Part shown: piece after piece, positions 25,826-34,376 of the stretch | Numbering within the stretch: the first letter of the stretch is position 1 | Layout: every line of letters begins with the position of its first letter | Source of the DNA: an uncultured Myxococcaceae bacterium | Lineage (GTDB): Bacteria > Myxococcota_A > Polyangia > Polyangiales > Ga0077539 | Length of the DNA stretch: 64,000 nucleotides | Assembly: GCA_945952225.1 (NCBI GenBank) | Contig: CAMFHP010000007.1 | Location: forward strand, 57,543-121,542 | Reading direction: 5' to 3' | The notes under the pieces: model-generated | The model's input: the letters and a program-made list of their open reading frames with translations, nothing else | The model's database searches: none | Told to the model about the DNA's origin: nothing | Position numbers and translations under genes: made by a program

Positions 25826-26316
25826 AGCGCGGTACGTTCGTAGCGCTGGACCTCAGTGAGTTCACACGCCCTCGAAAGTTCTCCTTCAGGGGCATGGAGT
25901 ACGTCGGCCAGGTGAGCCCCGCGGACCTCCCCGAGGGCTTCTTCGTCGAGATCGACGAAGAGCAGCGACGGCTCGCCATCCGTTACCACTACTTCGCGGC
26001 CCCCAATGAGCCCCTCGTGCGCCAGGAGGTCGGCAACAGTCAGGTCGAGCTCGGTCGCCACTCGAAGCGCATCTTCTCGCTCGCCGTGTCGAACATCGAC
26101 GTCGGGAAGGCCCTGTCCGTCGCGGAAGGCGCGAAGATCCTCCGCGACATCCTCATGGCCGTGTTCAAGGTGCTGGCGCAGCTCGACTCTCGCCCCGGCG
26201 TGCAGGTCGGTTACGAAGCCGCGTGCGCCGGCCTCACGCCGACCAACGAGGTCACCCCGCCGTGGATGATCGAGGCGCTGCAGGTGCTGCGCGCCGATCG
26301 CCACAGCATGCATTAG
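25822..26316 (+). CDS. hypothetical protein, pair member 2
   Basis: The protein has 164 residues, starts at MKRGTFVALDLSEF within the preceding stop, and has GGAGG just upstream. It is soluble, with a beta-rich first half (FSFRGMEYVGQVSPADLPEGFFVEID) and a helical second half (GKALSVAEGAKILRDILMAVFKVLAQ). No family was recognised. It is always translated with its membrane partner here and may be its effector or regulator. Confidence 0.65.
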   Translation: MKRGTFVALDLSEFTRPRKFSFRGMEYVGQVSPADLPEGFFVEIDEEQRRLAIRYHYFAAPNEPLVRQEVGNSQVELGRHSKRIFSLAVSNIDVGKALSVAEGAKILRDILMAVFKVLAQLDSRPGVQVGYEAACAGLTPTNEVTPPWMIEALQVLRADRHSMH

Positions 26317-26394
26317 AGCGCTTCGCGCGATCACTCACCCACACCTCGAATCGCAATCGCGCTGCGGCGCACTGCCGGATTGCGGCTCGCGACC

Positions 26395-27855
26395 TCAGGC
26401 CCGGTCGCGGAGCAGCGCGTCGGCGGTGCGCGCGGCGCTCGCCAGCAGGGTGAGCGTCGGGTGACGGTCACCCACGAAGGGGACGTGCCTCGCATCGGCC
26501 ACGTAGAGCCCCGGCAGGTCGCGCCAGCGGCCGTCGAGGTCGAGGGGCGAGGGTCGCGCTCCGAACGCCCCCTGGAACGCCCCCAGAGGCCCTTCGTGAA
26601 GCGACTCGCTGCCGATCGAGAGGCCGTCGGGCGCCGCGAGGGGGATCACCACCGCAGACGACCCTCCGAGCGCCTCCGCGATCGCGAGGCAGGTGGCCTT
26701 CATCTCGTCGCCGAGAGCGCGGTCGTTCTCTGTCGTCGGCAGCGAGAGCACGGGCACCGGTCGGCCGTGGGCGTCGCGATCGTCCAGGTCGAAGCGCAGC
26801 GCGCGATCCCGCGAGGGCGACATCGAGCCGAAGGCGCTCACGAGGTAGAGGGTCATGCGCGCGAGGTCCTCCTCTCGGAGCTCGAGCATCGACGCCGCGC
26901 GCGCGCCGATGATGGAGGCCGCGTGGGGCCCCTGCACCTCGACGCTGAACCCTCCGACATAGGGCCGCTCGACGCCGCCCGGCGTGTTGACGAAGCGAGG
27001 CACGAGCGCCGCGCGCGACGCGCCCGCGACGCCCGCGACCGGCGCGTCGACGAGCACCATGTAGCTCGCGATGAGCGGGCTCGTGAGCGTGAGCGACGCG
27101 CGGTCTCCGTGCTCGCGCAGGAGCCGCGCCGTCTCGATCGCCGACGCCGCGAGCACGACGCGAGGCGCGCCGACGAAGCGACGCTCGCCGCCCGCGCCGA
27201 GGCACTCGACTCCCGCGATGCCGCGGCCCCTCGGGACCACGCGCAGCGCGGTGGTGCCCGTGCGCACGTCGACGCCGTCGAGCGCGTCGGTGCCTCGCCA
27301 CGGCCGCTGTCCCACGCTCGCGATGCGCCCCGCGATCACCGGCAGCTCGAGCGCCGTCGACAGCGCCGCGAGGTTTGGGTGCAGCGTGACGGGGCCCTCG
27401 CACTCCCCGTCGGGCACGACGTCGAGCCCGTCGCGGTTGCCGATCACACGGAGCCGTCGCTCGACGCGGGCGTAGTACGGGTCGAGCGCGCGCAGCGGCA
27501 GGGGCCAGGGCACGCCGAGGAGCGCCGCGTCGACGACGTTCTGCTCGCTCGCGCGAAAGCACCAGCCGCCCCACACGCGGGTTCGTCCTCCCAGCACGCG
27601 CTCACGGAACCACCGCGCGCCCTCGGGCTCGCTGCGAAACCGCCAGGCCTCGTCGGGCGGCGCGTCGTCGGGCAGCGCGAGCGGCGACGCGGGCGCGCCG
27701 TGCGCGTCGTCGGGCGGCGCCGGGCCCGCCTCGACCACGAGCACCTTCGCGCGCGCCTCGTGGAGCAGCGACGCGACGAGCGAGCCCGCCGCGCCGCCGC
27801 CCACGACGACCACGTCCGCGTGGAGGTCCGTCGCAGATGGATCTGGGTAAGTCAT
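26395..27855 (-). CDS. GMC-type FAD oxidoreductase
   Basis: The protein has 486 residues. The FAD-binding Rossmann motif VVVVGGGAAGSLVASLL lies at about 15-31, with the acidic end of strand 2 at VLVVEAG. A GGRTRVWGG motif at about 88-96 and the C-terminal GLYVADARHVPFVGDRHPTLTLLASA motif are typical of the glucose-methanol-choline family. These enzymes oxidise alcohols, sugars or sterols with FAD. No cytochrome or gluconate-dehydrogenase subunit adjoins it. The only close gene is the small Cys-rich peptide 43 bases upstream on the same strand, which makes peptide-tailoring a possible but unproven alternative role. Confidence 0.85.
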   Translation of the reverse strand: MTYPDPSATDLHADVVVVGGGAAGSLVASLLHEARAKVLVVEAGPAPPDDAHGAPASPLALPDDAPPDEAWRFRSEPEGARWFRERVLGGRTRVWGGWCFRASEQNVVDAALLGVPWPLPLRALDPYYARVERRLRVIGNRDGLDVVPDGECEGPVTLHPNLAALSTALELPVIAGRIASVGQRPWRGTDALDGVDVRTGTTALRVVPRGRGIAGVECLGAGGERRFVGAPRVVLAASAIETARLLREHGDRASLTLTSPLIASYMVLVDAPVAGVAGASRAALVPRFVNTPGGVERPYVGGFSVEVQGPHAASIIGARAASMLELREEDLARMTLYLVSAFGSMSPSRDRALRFDLDDRDAHGRPVPVLSLPTTENDRALGDEMKATCLAIAEALGGSSAVVIPLAAPDGLSIGSESLHEGPLGAFQGAFGARPSPLDLDGRWRDLPGLYVADARHVPFVGDRHPTLTLLASAARTADALLRDRA

Positions 27856-27898
27856 CGCGCGTGACGAGGGTCGGGGGAGAGGTCTCGCGAGGCGTCGC

Positions 27899-28075
27899 TC
27901 AGTGAAGGCCGTCGCAGTCCTCACCGCAGAAGCGGCAGACCGGCGAGGGGTCGATCGGGCGCAGGTCGCCGCAGTGGTGCAGGCCGCGCGCGCGCAGCTC
28001 ACGCACGAGCCCCGCCTTCGCAGCCGCCACCTTCACCCTCGCCCCCGCGGCGAGAATCGACTGGATCTTGCTCAT
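27899..28075 (-). CDS. small Cys-rich peptide upstream of GMC oxidoreductase
   Basis: The peptide has 58 residues from the ATG that has AAAGGA nine bases upstream; an ATG six bases earlier is too close to that site. The first 30 residues form a basic amphipathic helix (MSKIQSILAAGARVKVAAAK). The rest holds four Cys and three His: LHHCGDL and the C-terminal CRFCGEDCDGLH. It could be a tiny zinc/copper-binding protein (CxxC-x3-C) or the precursor of a modified peptide, with a helical leader and a Cys-rich core. It is divergent from the sensor kinase gene and shares its operator-rich promoter region. Confidence 0.6.
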   Translation of the reverse strand: MSKIQSILAAGARVKVAAAKAGLVRELRARGLHHCGDLRPIDPSPVCRFCGEDCDGLH

Positions 28076-28154
28076 CGTCATCGTCCTTTCGTACGCGTGT
28101 TCGGACGCTCGCGTACGCGTGGGATCTTCGGGAGCACGGCGGGAGCGCGCAAGT

Positions 28155-28171
28155 GTGACCGCGACCGTTCC
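28155..28171. promoter_or_regulatory. GTGACC-N5-CGTTCC operator candidate (site 6)
   Basis: Perfect left arm with a weak right arm (three of six), 80 bases upstream of the small Cys-rich gene and 125 bases upstream of the kinase gene. Confidence 0.4.
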
Positions 28172-28175
28172 GAGC

Positions 28176-28192
28176 GTGTCCGAGGGAGTCAC
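28176..28192. promoter_or_regulatory. GTGTCC-N5-AGTCAC operator candidate (site 7)
   Basis: Each arm differs from the consensus by one base at the correct 5-bp spacing. It lies four bases after site 6, so the two may bind dimers side by side. Confidence 0.5.
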
Positions 28193-28224
28193 AGTCGACG
28201 CGCGAACCGTGAGCGCGCGAGCGA

Positions 28225-28240
28225 GGGCGCGCATCTTGCG
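28225..28240 (+). promoter_or_regulatory. possible sigma-54 promoter for the kinase/regulator operon
   Basis: GGGCGCG-CATC-TTGCG keeps GG at -24 and GC at -12 with correct spacing; two bases of the -24 box and the last base of the -12 box differ from consensus. It is 40 bases upstream of the kinase ATG and would allow self-activation by the NtrC-type regulator. Confidence 0.4.
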
Positions 28241-28279
28241 GCTGGACGGCGGCCCATCGGAGATGCCACGCGAAACACC

Positions 28280-29785
28280 ATGCGAGTCGACGGCACTGTG
28301 ACCCGAGCGGTCTCATCTCCACCGCAGACTGTGACCGCGCCGGTCACGGCGCAGCGAGGTCTTCGCGCGCACCTCGCCCGAGGCCTAGCGCTGCTCGTCG
28401 TGCTCGTGCTCGCCACGGCGATGACGACGCTCATGGTCGTGCAGCAGTACGCCGAGGCCGTCGAGGCCATCGACCGCGACGTGACCCTCGCCCGCCGCGC
28501 GCGGGCGCTCGGCGTCGACGCGCGGGAGCAATACATCCACGAGGTGCACACCATCGTGCTCGGTGACCGCTCGCACGTCGGTCACCACGGCGAGTGGGCG
28601 GGGCACTTCAGGGTCGAGGCGCGCATGCTCGCGCGTGAGCTGCCCGCCGATCGCCCCGCCCTCGACGCCATCGTCGCGTCGAGCCTCACGGTCGATCACG
28701 CCTTCCGCGAGGAGATCCTCCCGGCCATCGACCGCGGCGACCGCGTCGCCGTCCACGAGGCGCACGAGCGCGTGGAGTCCGCCGTCGAACAGATGATCCG
28801 CCGCGCCGACGAGCTCGGCGCTCGCTTCGAAGCGCGCGCCGCCGCGTCGCGTCGCCTCGTGGGCCGTCGCTCCACCGCCGCCGCGGCCATCGCGCTCACG
28901 CTCTCGGTCGTCGCCGCAGCGCTCGCGCTCCTCGTGGCGCGCTCGGTGTGGCGCTCCATCGACGGCCCCATCGAGCGGCTGCGCGCGGTGGCCGCGCAGG
29001 TCGCGGGAGGCGACACCCACGCCCGCGTCGGCGACCTCGCGGTGCCCGAGCTCCGCGACGTCGCGCACACCTTCGACCGCATGCTCGACCACCTCGCGAG
29101 CGGCAAGGCCGAGCTCCTGCGCGCCGAGCGCCTCGCCGTGCTGGGCCGCGTCGTGGCCGGCGTCGCCCACGAGATCAACAACCCCATCGGCGTGATCCGC
29201 GGCTACCTCAAGACCATGCTCCGAGAGCCTCACGAGGAGGCGCTGCGGCGCGAGCTCGAGATCCTCGACGAGGAGGCCCTCGCCTGTCAGCGCATGTGCG
29301 AAGACCTGCTGACCTGGGCCCGCGCGCCGGTGCTCGCCCCCGCGCGCGTCGAGATCGCGTCGCTCGTCTCCGAGGCGGTGCAGCGGCTCCGCAACAACGG
29401 CGAGCTCGGGCGCGCCGAGGTGATCGCAGACCTCGAGCCCTGCGAGGTGACCGTCGATCCGCTGCGCGTGCGGCAGGTGGTGGGGAACCTCCTGCGCAAC
29501 GCCGCGCAGGCCTGCGCGGAGGGCGTCATCGACCTCCGCGGCGAGCGCGCGGGCGGCACGTACCGCCTGCGCGTCTCCGATCGCGGCCCCGGCGTGGCGC
29601 CCGAGATACGGGCGCAGCTCTTCGAGCCCTTCGCGACGAACCGCGCGGGCGGCAGCGGCCTCGGGCTCGCCGTCTGTCAGGGCATCGTGCGCGCGCACGG
29701 CGGAGAGATCCGCGCCGAGGACCGCGACGGAGGCGGCACCACCTTCGAAGTCGCGCTGCCGCTCGCGATGGGAGCCCCCGCATGA
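28280..29785 (+). CDS. membrane sensor histidine kinase
   Basis: The protein has 501 residues if it starts at the ATG at 28280; in-frame GTGs at 28298 and 28331 are alternatives that leave the operators outside the gene. A membrane segment at about 35-55, a periplasmic four-helix-type domain to about 193 and a second membrane segment (about 197-217) precede HAMP (WRSIDGPIERLRAVAAQVAGGD). The phospho-acceptor is His297 in VAHEINNPIG. The ATPase part has NLLRNAAQA, DRGPGVA and GGSGLGLAVCQGIV. The periplasmic part is His-rich near YIHEVHTIVLGDRSHVGHHGEW, a candidate metal-sensing site. It overlaps the response regulator by four bases and should phosphorylate it. Confidence 0.92.
   Translation: MRVDGTVTRAVSSPPQTVTAPVTAQRGLRAHLARGLALLVVLVLATAMTTLMVVQQYAEAVEAIDRDVTLARRARALGVDAREQYIHEVHTIVLGDRSHVGHHGEWAGHFRVEARMLARELPADRPALDAIVASSLTVDHAFREEILPAIDRGDRVAVHEAHERVESAVEQMIRRADELGARFEARAAASRRLVGRRSTAAAAIALTLSVVAAALALLVARSVWRSIDGPIERLRAVAAQVAGGDTHARVGDLAVPELRDVAHTFDRMLDHLASGKAELLRAERLAVLGRVVAGVAHEINNPIGVIRGYLKTMLREPHEEALRRELEILDEEALACQRMCEDLLTWARAPVLAPARVEIASLVSEAVQRLRNNGELGRAEVIADLEPCEVTVDPLRVRQVVGNLLRNAAQACAEGVIDLRGERAGGTYRLRVSDRGPGVAPEIRAQLFEPFATNRAGGSGLGLAVCQGIVRAHGGEIRAEDRDGGGTTFEVALPLAMGAPA
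28298..28314. promoter_or_regulatory. GTGACC-N5-GGTCTC operator candidate (site 8)
   Basis: GTGACCCGAGCGGTCTC, one mismatch from the perfect repeat. If the kinase starts at the ATG at 28280 this site lies inside its first codons. Confidence 0.6.
28331..28347. promoter_or_regulatory. GTGACC-N5-GGTCAC operator (site 9, perfect)
   Basis: GTGACCGCGCCGGTCAC, a perfect inverted repeat, 16 bases after site 8. Its first three bases are an in-frame GTG that could itself be the kinase start codon. Confidence 0.7.
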
Positions 29786-31242
29786 AGCCGACCGTCCTCG
29801 TCGTGGACGACAAGCCCAATTTCCTCTCGCTGCTCGTGAAGGTGCTCGGCAGCGACGCCGAGGTGGTGACCGCCCGCGGCGTGAGAGAGGCGCTGCGCGC
29901 GCTGCAGACGCACCCGCCCGCGGCGGTGGTGTGCGACCTGAAGATGCCCGACGGCGACGGCATGGACGTGCTCCGCGCGCTGCGCGCGAGCAAGAGCGCG
30001 GCGCCCTTCATCCTGATGACCGCCTACGGCACCGTGCCCACGGCCGTGCAGGCGATGCGAGAGGGCGCGTGGGACTACGTCACCAAGCCCTTCGACCCGG
30101 ACGTGCTCCGCGGGCTCGTGCTCCGCGCGCTGCGCGAGTCGGCCGTGCTCCAGAACGGCTCGGCCGCATCGACCGCAGGTGACTCCGTCGAGGCGCGGAG
30201 CGCCGAAAGCTTCGGTCAGCTCGTGGGCGCGAGCGCGCCGATGCAGAGCCTCTATCACATGATCGAGCGCATGGCCCCGACGGACGCCACGGTGCTCGTC
30301 ACGGGCGAGACCGGCACGGGCAAGGAGCTCGTCGCGCGCGAGCTCCACAGCCGCTCGGGGCGCGCGGGCGAGACGATGGTCGCCGTGAACTGTGGGGCGA
30401 TCCCTCCCTCGCTCATCGAGAGCGAGCTCTTCGGCTACGTGCGCGGCGCGTTCACCGGCGCCACCCACGACCGCGCGGGCCTCTTCGAAGAGGCCCATCG
30501 CTCGACGCTCTTTCTCGACGAGATCGGCGAGCTTCGCTTTCCGCTGCAGGCGAGGCTGACCCGCGTGCTCGAAGAGCGCGCCGTGCGGCGCGTGGGTGAC
30601 GCCCGAGAGCGCCGTGTTGACGTGCGCCTCATCGCCGCCACGCACCGCGACCTGCCCGCGATGGTGCACGACGGCACCTTCCGCCAGGACCTCTGGTACC
30701 GCCTCAACGTCTGCGTGATCCAACTGCCCCCGCTGCGCGAGCGCCGCGAGGACATCCCCGTGCTCGCGCACCGCTTCCTCGCCGTGCAGAGCGCCAGGGG
30801 CCCGCGAGGCTTCACCCCCGACGCGATCACCGCGCTCATGGCGCACAGCTGGCCCGGCAACGTGCGCGAGCTGCGGAGCGTCATCGAACGCGCCGCGATC
30901 CTCGAGGAGTCGGACCTGATCACGCCGTCTTCGCTGCCGCCGGAGGTGCGCGGTCGCTCGCTCTCGCGCGGCGGACGCGCCGTCGCCGAGATGACCTACC
31001 GCGAGGCCGTCGACACGGCGCGCGACGAGGGCGTGCGGCGCTACCTCGAGGCCGTGCTCCAGTCGCACAAGGGCAACGTCACCGCCGCCGCGGCGCAGGC
31101 CGGCGTCGAGCGCGAGAGCTTTCACCGCCTGCTCCGCCGCCACGGGCTCCGCGCCGAGACCTGGCGCGAAGAGGGCGGCGAAGCGCACCCGACGCGCGTC
31201 TCCCACGTCGACGACCGCGACGACGAGGACCCCTCGGATTGA
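29782..31242 (+). CDS. NtrC-type sigma-54-dependent response regulator
   Basis: The protein has 486 residues. The receiver domain has its phospho-acceptor Asp52 in [10 protein letters not shown] and the Lys in YVTKPFD. The AAA+ domain has Walker A GETGTGKE (175-182), the sigma-54-contacting GAFTGA loop at 222-227, Walker B LFLDEIGE near 245, and the R-finger region [10 protein letters not shown] Fis-type helix-turn-helix ([25 protein letters not shown]) lies at about 431-456, followed by an acidic tail. It should activate sigma-54 promoters from upstream sites when phosphorylated. The 17-bp GTGACC element is the obvious candidate site. It is the only NtrC-type activator in the window. Confidence 0.95.
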   Translation: MKPTVLVVDDKPNFLSLLVKVLGSDAEVVTARGVREALRALQTHPPAAVVCDLKMPDGDGMDVLRALRASKSAAPFILMTAYGTVPTAVQAMREGAWDYVTKPFDPDVLRGLVLRALRESAVLQNGSAASTAGDSVEARSAESFGQLVGASAPMQSLYHMIERMAPTDATVLVTGETGTGKELVARELHSRSGRAGETMVAVNCGAIPPSLIESELFGYVRGAFTGATHDRAGLFEEAHRSTLFLDEIGELRFPLQARLTRVLEERAVRRVGDARERRVDVRLIAATHRDLPAMVHDGTFRQDLWYRLNVCVIQLPPLRERREDIPVLAHRFLAVQSARGPRGFTPDAITALMAHSWPGNVRELRSVIERAAILEESDLITPSSLPPEVRGRSLSRGGRAVAEMTYREAVDTARDEGVRRYLEAVLQSHKGNVTAAAAQAGVERESFHRLLRRHGLRAETWREEGGEAHPTRVSHVDDRDDEDPSD

Positions 31243-31254
31243 GCGGCGAGCGCG

Positions 31255-32544
31255 CTACGTGAGGTCGCGCGCGACGGCCTCGACGGCCTTCATCCCGGTG
31301 CCGAAGCGGGCCATCGCATCGCGGTGCTTGTCGAGCTCGCTGTAGGGCAGGTACCGCACGCGGAGCCGCGCGACGTCACGGAACGCCGGGCGTCGGAGCT
31401 GATCGCGCACCTCCCTCTCGCGGTCGTCGGGCGCCACGAGAAAGAGCCCACGCGCCGCGTTCCCCGGGACGCCGAGCGCGAGATCGAGCATCCGCACGAT
31501 GCCCGAGTAGATGCTCGTCGAGTGCTCGACCTCGAAGGCCGCCACCACGTTGCGATCGGCGGTGTCGAGCCAGAGCACGTCGATCAGTCGCACCGCGTCG
31601 GCGCCGGGCGCCTCGGCGACCTGCGGCGGCAGCGCGTCGAGGCAGCCGTCGCCGAGCTTGCCGCCCGCGTACGCCCGCGAGCGGTCGTTGGACGCGATCC
31701 ACACGGCGTAGCCGAGCGCGAGACCGAGGTCGCGCAGCCAGCCCTGCACCTCGGTGTGCGTGCGGTCGTCCGAGCCCGCGCCGCGCGCGGCGGCCTTCGA
31801 AGCGTCCGCGCGGACGCGCTCGAGGTCCTCTCGCCAACGCGCGAGGGCCTGCTCGTCGCCGTCGCGAGGAGGGGGCGTGTACCGCCCCGACCCGAGGTCG
31901 AACAGAAAGCCCGCGATCGCGCCGAGGTCGTTCGAGAGCAGCGTGCGCCAGGTCTCGGTCAGGCGGAGCATGCCCGCGCGAAGGGCGAGGTACTCGTTCC
32001 ATCGGCCGAGGCGCACCTTCGCGCCCGTGAGGGCGTTGTAGCCGTTGACGATGGCCGTGTTGAACGGCGGCATCTCCGTGGGGTGGAGGAAGTACATCAG
32101 GTTCGCCACCGCGGGGCCGAGGCCCTTGATCTCGCGCTGGTCGAGCTGGTGCACCGCGGCCACGAGCGCGGCCTCGCCCTGGCTGCACGCGCAGGTCTCG
32201 AGGAAGCGCCCGAACGCGAGCTGATGCTCGGGGTTCTCGTAGATGTCCGGGATGCGCAGCTTGGGCTTCCACAGGAACGCGTGGTCGGCGCCCTTGAAGA
32301 TCTGCCGCTGCTCCGCGATGGAGTGCACCACGGTCTCGAGCGACGAGCCCCGGTACTGCGTGCCGAAGGTCTTCGACTCGATCTCCGCCGCCACGCGCTG
32401 AATGCCGCGGCGGATCGAGCGAAAGTTCTTGAGGCGCTCCTCCCAGAGGAACCACGTCCGGTAGGTGCCCCCAGGATCGTCTCGCCACTTCACCAGCAGG
32501 TCACGGGTCGAGGCCGTCGCGTCGCTCTCCTCCGAAGGGCGCAT
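31255..32544 (-). CDS. PD-(D/E)XK-type putative restriction endonuclease
   Basis: The protein has 429 residues from the ATG of MRPSEESD. The C-terminal part holds VRLIDVLWLDTADRNVVAAFEVEHSTSIYSGIVRMLDL, an Asp...Glu-x-Glu arrangement (D-xn-ExE) as in PD-(D/E)XK nucleases, with the 'EVEHSTSIYSGIxRMxDL' phrase seen in stand-alone restriction-like proteins. The N-terminal half is helical and Trp-rich. No methyltransferase is beside it. It converges on the response regulator gene with only 12 bases between the stops. Nuclease activity is inferred from the motif, and it could be a solitary defence enzyme. Confidence 0.65.
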   Translation of the reverse strand: MRPSEESDATASTRDLLVKWRDDPGGTYRTWFLWEERLKNFRSIRRGIQRVAAEIESKTFGTQYRGSSLETVVHSIAEQRQIFKGADHAFLWKPKLRIPDIYENPEHQLAFGRFLETCACSQGEAALVAAVHQLDQREIKGLGPAVANLMYFLHPTEMPPFNTAIVNGYNALTGAKVRLGRWNEYLALRAGMLRLTETWRTLLSNDLGAIAGFLFDLGSGRYTPPPRDGDEQALARWREDLERVRADASKAAARGAGSDDRTHTEVQGWLRDLGLALGYAVWIASNDRSRAYAGGKLGDGCLDALPPQVAEAPGADAVRLIDVLWLDTADRNVVAAFEVEHSTSIYSGIVRMLDLALGVPGNAARGLFLVAPDDREREVRDQLRRPAFRDVARLRVRYLPYSELDKHRDAMARFGTGMKAVEAVARDLT

Positions 32545-32677
32545 GCGCGCGACCCTATCACGCTCGAAGCGCCTCTCGATCGTCGACGCACGCTCGCGGC
32601 GCGCGGCCGGTGCGTACGCGTCGATGGCGCGCGCAACCGTTGCGACGCGCCGTCGACGCCCCCGACACATTCCTCAC

Positions 32678-32693
32678 TGGTACGGGTCTTCCA
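32678..32693 (+). promoter_or_regulatory. sigma-54-type promoter for the Met-rich lipoprotein gene
   Basis: TGGTACG-GGTC-TTCCA matches the sigma-54 consensus with one change in each box (C to T at -24, G to C at -12). It lies 34 bases before the ATG. No GTGACC element was found upstream of it. Confidence 0.45.
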
Positions 32694-32726
32694 TGCGCAT
32701 CGCCGAGGAACAGAGAGGAACGCACG

Positions 32727-33194
32727 ATGATGAAGCACCCGTGGCGCACGTTGGGGTTGCTCGCGCTCGTGGCGTCGTGCACGCCCGAGATGATGTCCGA
32801 CACCCTCGGACAGTACGACCAGCACATGGGCACCGTGCAGTCGGAGGTGACGTCGCACGCGTCGCTCATGAGCAGCGCCGCGGCCGCGGAGATCTCCGCC
32901 GTCGAAGACGCGCACCTCGCCCGCATGCTCGGACACATGAGCGCCATGCGCGGTGACGTGCGGCAGATGATGAGCTGCGGCTCGACCGACGGCGCGAACA
33001 TGATGGGCGCGATGGACAACCTCGAGCGCGAGTGTCGCGCCCACCGGAGCGCGCTCGCGGCCGTCACCGAGCCCGCGGCGATGCGCGCCGAGGAGGCCCG
33101 CCACGAGCAGGCGATGCGCGGCATGATGGACGCCATGCGCTCGCATAGCGGCTCGATGATGTCGTCGAGCGGCGGGATGTGCTGCGGTCGCTGA
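32727..33194 (+). CDS. Met/His-rich lipoprotein, putative periplasmic copper binder
   Basis: The protein has 155 residues. The leader ends LVASC, a lipobox. The mature part is helical and very rich in Met and His (SHASLMSSAA, ARMLGHMSAMRGDVRQMM, EQAMRGMMDAMRSHSGSMM), ending GGMCCGR. Met/His spacing along the helices resembles Cu(I)-binding proteins such as the CopK or Csp type, with which it shares no clear sequence. It probably buffers Cu(I)/Ag(I) in the periplasm. GAGAGGAA lies 7 bases before the first of two tandem ATGs. A sigma-54-type promoter is just upstream. Confidence 0.8.
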   Translation: MMKHPWRTLGLLALVASCTPEMMSDTLGQYDQHMGTVQSEVTSHASLMSSAAAAEISAVEDAHLARMLGHMSAMRGDVRQMMSCGSTDGANMMGAMDNLERECRAHRSALAAVTEPAAMRAEEARHEQAMRGMMDAMRSHSGSMMSSSGGMCCGR

Positions 33195-33374
33195 CCGTCG
33201 CGACGACGCGTCCCCTCTGCCCCTGCCGGGCGCAACGCGACGTCGTACCCGGTCCGCTCCCCGCGCGCTCGGGCCTCCGCCGTCGGCGCCCTTGACCGCT
33301 CGAGGCCTGCCCTTCATCGTCACACACCACCGATGACTCCCGCTTCGGGGGAAGCGCGTGGAAGGCGACCTGCG

Positions 33375-34349
33375 ATGAACCCCTGCCCCCGTTGCGGCGC
33401 GTCGACGTCGCCCGACCTCACCGTCTGCCGCGCGTGCGGGCAGCCCCTCGTGCACGGCGCCTCGCCGTGGGGAGCCGCCCCCGCGCACTGGCCCGCGTCG
33501 GGCGTCACCGCGCAGGCGAACGGCGCGGGGCAGGCGACACCCAACCTGCCACCCACCATGGTGCCCGTCGTGGCGCCAACCTCAGTCATGCCGCCGGCCC
33601 CGCACGCGGCATGGGGCTCGATGCAGGGAGGCCCGCAGCCGCCCTACGCGCCCCCACCGTACGCGCCGCCGTACGCGCCTCCACCGCACACGCCGGCCCC
33701 GCCCGGAGGCTCGCGCTTGCCGCTGCTCGCCGCCTTCGCCGCGGGCGTGCTGGCGACGGGTCTGGGCGCGGCGTTCTACGTGCGCAGCGCGCGGGACGCG
33801 GCCCCGACGGCGCCGCCTGCGACGGCGCGCGACGCGTCGCAGCGCGCTCCCACGACCCGCCCCCAGAGCCCCGATGCGCCACCGCCGACAGGTGATCCCT
33901 CGACGGTCGGCGCGCCTCCCATGCCGCAACCGCCTGCGGCCGCGCCGGTCTCCTTCGCGATGGCGATCCTGCACTTCAGCGCGAGCGTCGACGAGCCCTC
34001 CGCGGCGCTCGGTCAGCCCGATCACCGCAGCGCGATCGTGCGCGCGGGCATGCTCACGCTCCAGATGCCCACGGAGCAGCAGCTCATCTCCGACGGCACG
34101 CCCGCGGCCGACGTTCGCGTCGAAGTCGCACCCGAAATGCCCGGCCCCTATCGCGTCGAGATCGGCGTGGGCCACAACCAGTTCGTCGTCGTCGCAGACG
34201 GTGTCCGCGGGAGCCAGGCGCTCGACATCGACGCCGCGGGCGTGCGCATCGGACGCTTCGTCCGCCTCTCGACGCGCGCATCGGGCGCCAGCGTCGCGAT
34301 CGACGCCGTGCTCGTCCGCGTTCCGCCCGCGGTCGCGCCCTCGAACTGA
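33375..34349 (+). CDS. zinc-ribbon, proline-rich membrane protein
   Basis: The protein has 324 residues from MNPCPRCG; an ATG 14 codons upstream is possible. The N terminus is a zinc ribbon, CPRCGASTSPDLTVCRACG. A long Pro/Ala/Tyr-rich region with APPPYAPP repeats follows. One membrane segment lies at about residues 115-135, then a Pro/Thr linker and a periplasmic beta-rich domain (VSFAMAILHFSASVD onward, about 195-310). The layout resembles myxobacterial envelope proteins of unknown role. It lies between the Met-rich lipoprotein and the second cus operon, but no metal motif is seen outside the ribbon. Confidence 0.75.
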   Translation: MNPCPRCGASTSPDLTVCRACGQPLVHGASPWGAAPAHWPASGVTAQANGAGQATPNLPPTMVPVVAPTSVMPPAPHAAWGSMQGGPQPPYAPPPYAPPYAPPPHTPAPPGGSRLPLLAAFAAGVLATGLGAAFYVRSARDAAPTAPPATARDASQRAPTTRPQSPDAPPPTGDPSTVGAPPMPQPPAAAPVSFAMAILHFSASVDEPSAALGQPDHRSAIVRAGMLTLQMPTEQQLISDGTPAADVRVEVAPEMPGPYRVEIGVGHNQFVVVADGVRGSQALDIDAAGVRIGRFVRLSTRASGASVAIDAVLVRVPPAVAPSN

Positions 34350-34376
34350 TCGACGAGAGCCCTCGACGCGCGCCGT

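Noticed and set aside
33640..33700. Tandem TACGCGCC-type repeats
   Set aside because: They encode the APPPYAPP proline-rich linker of the zinc-ribbon protein.
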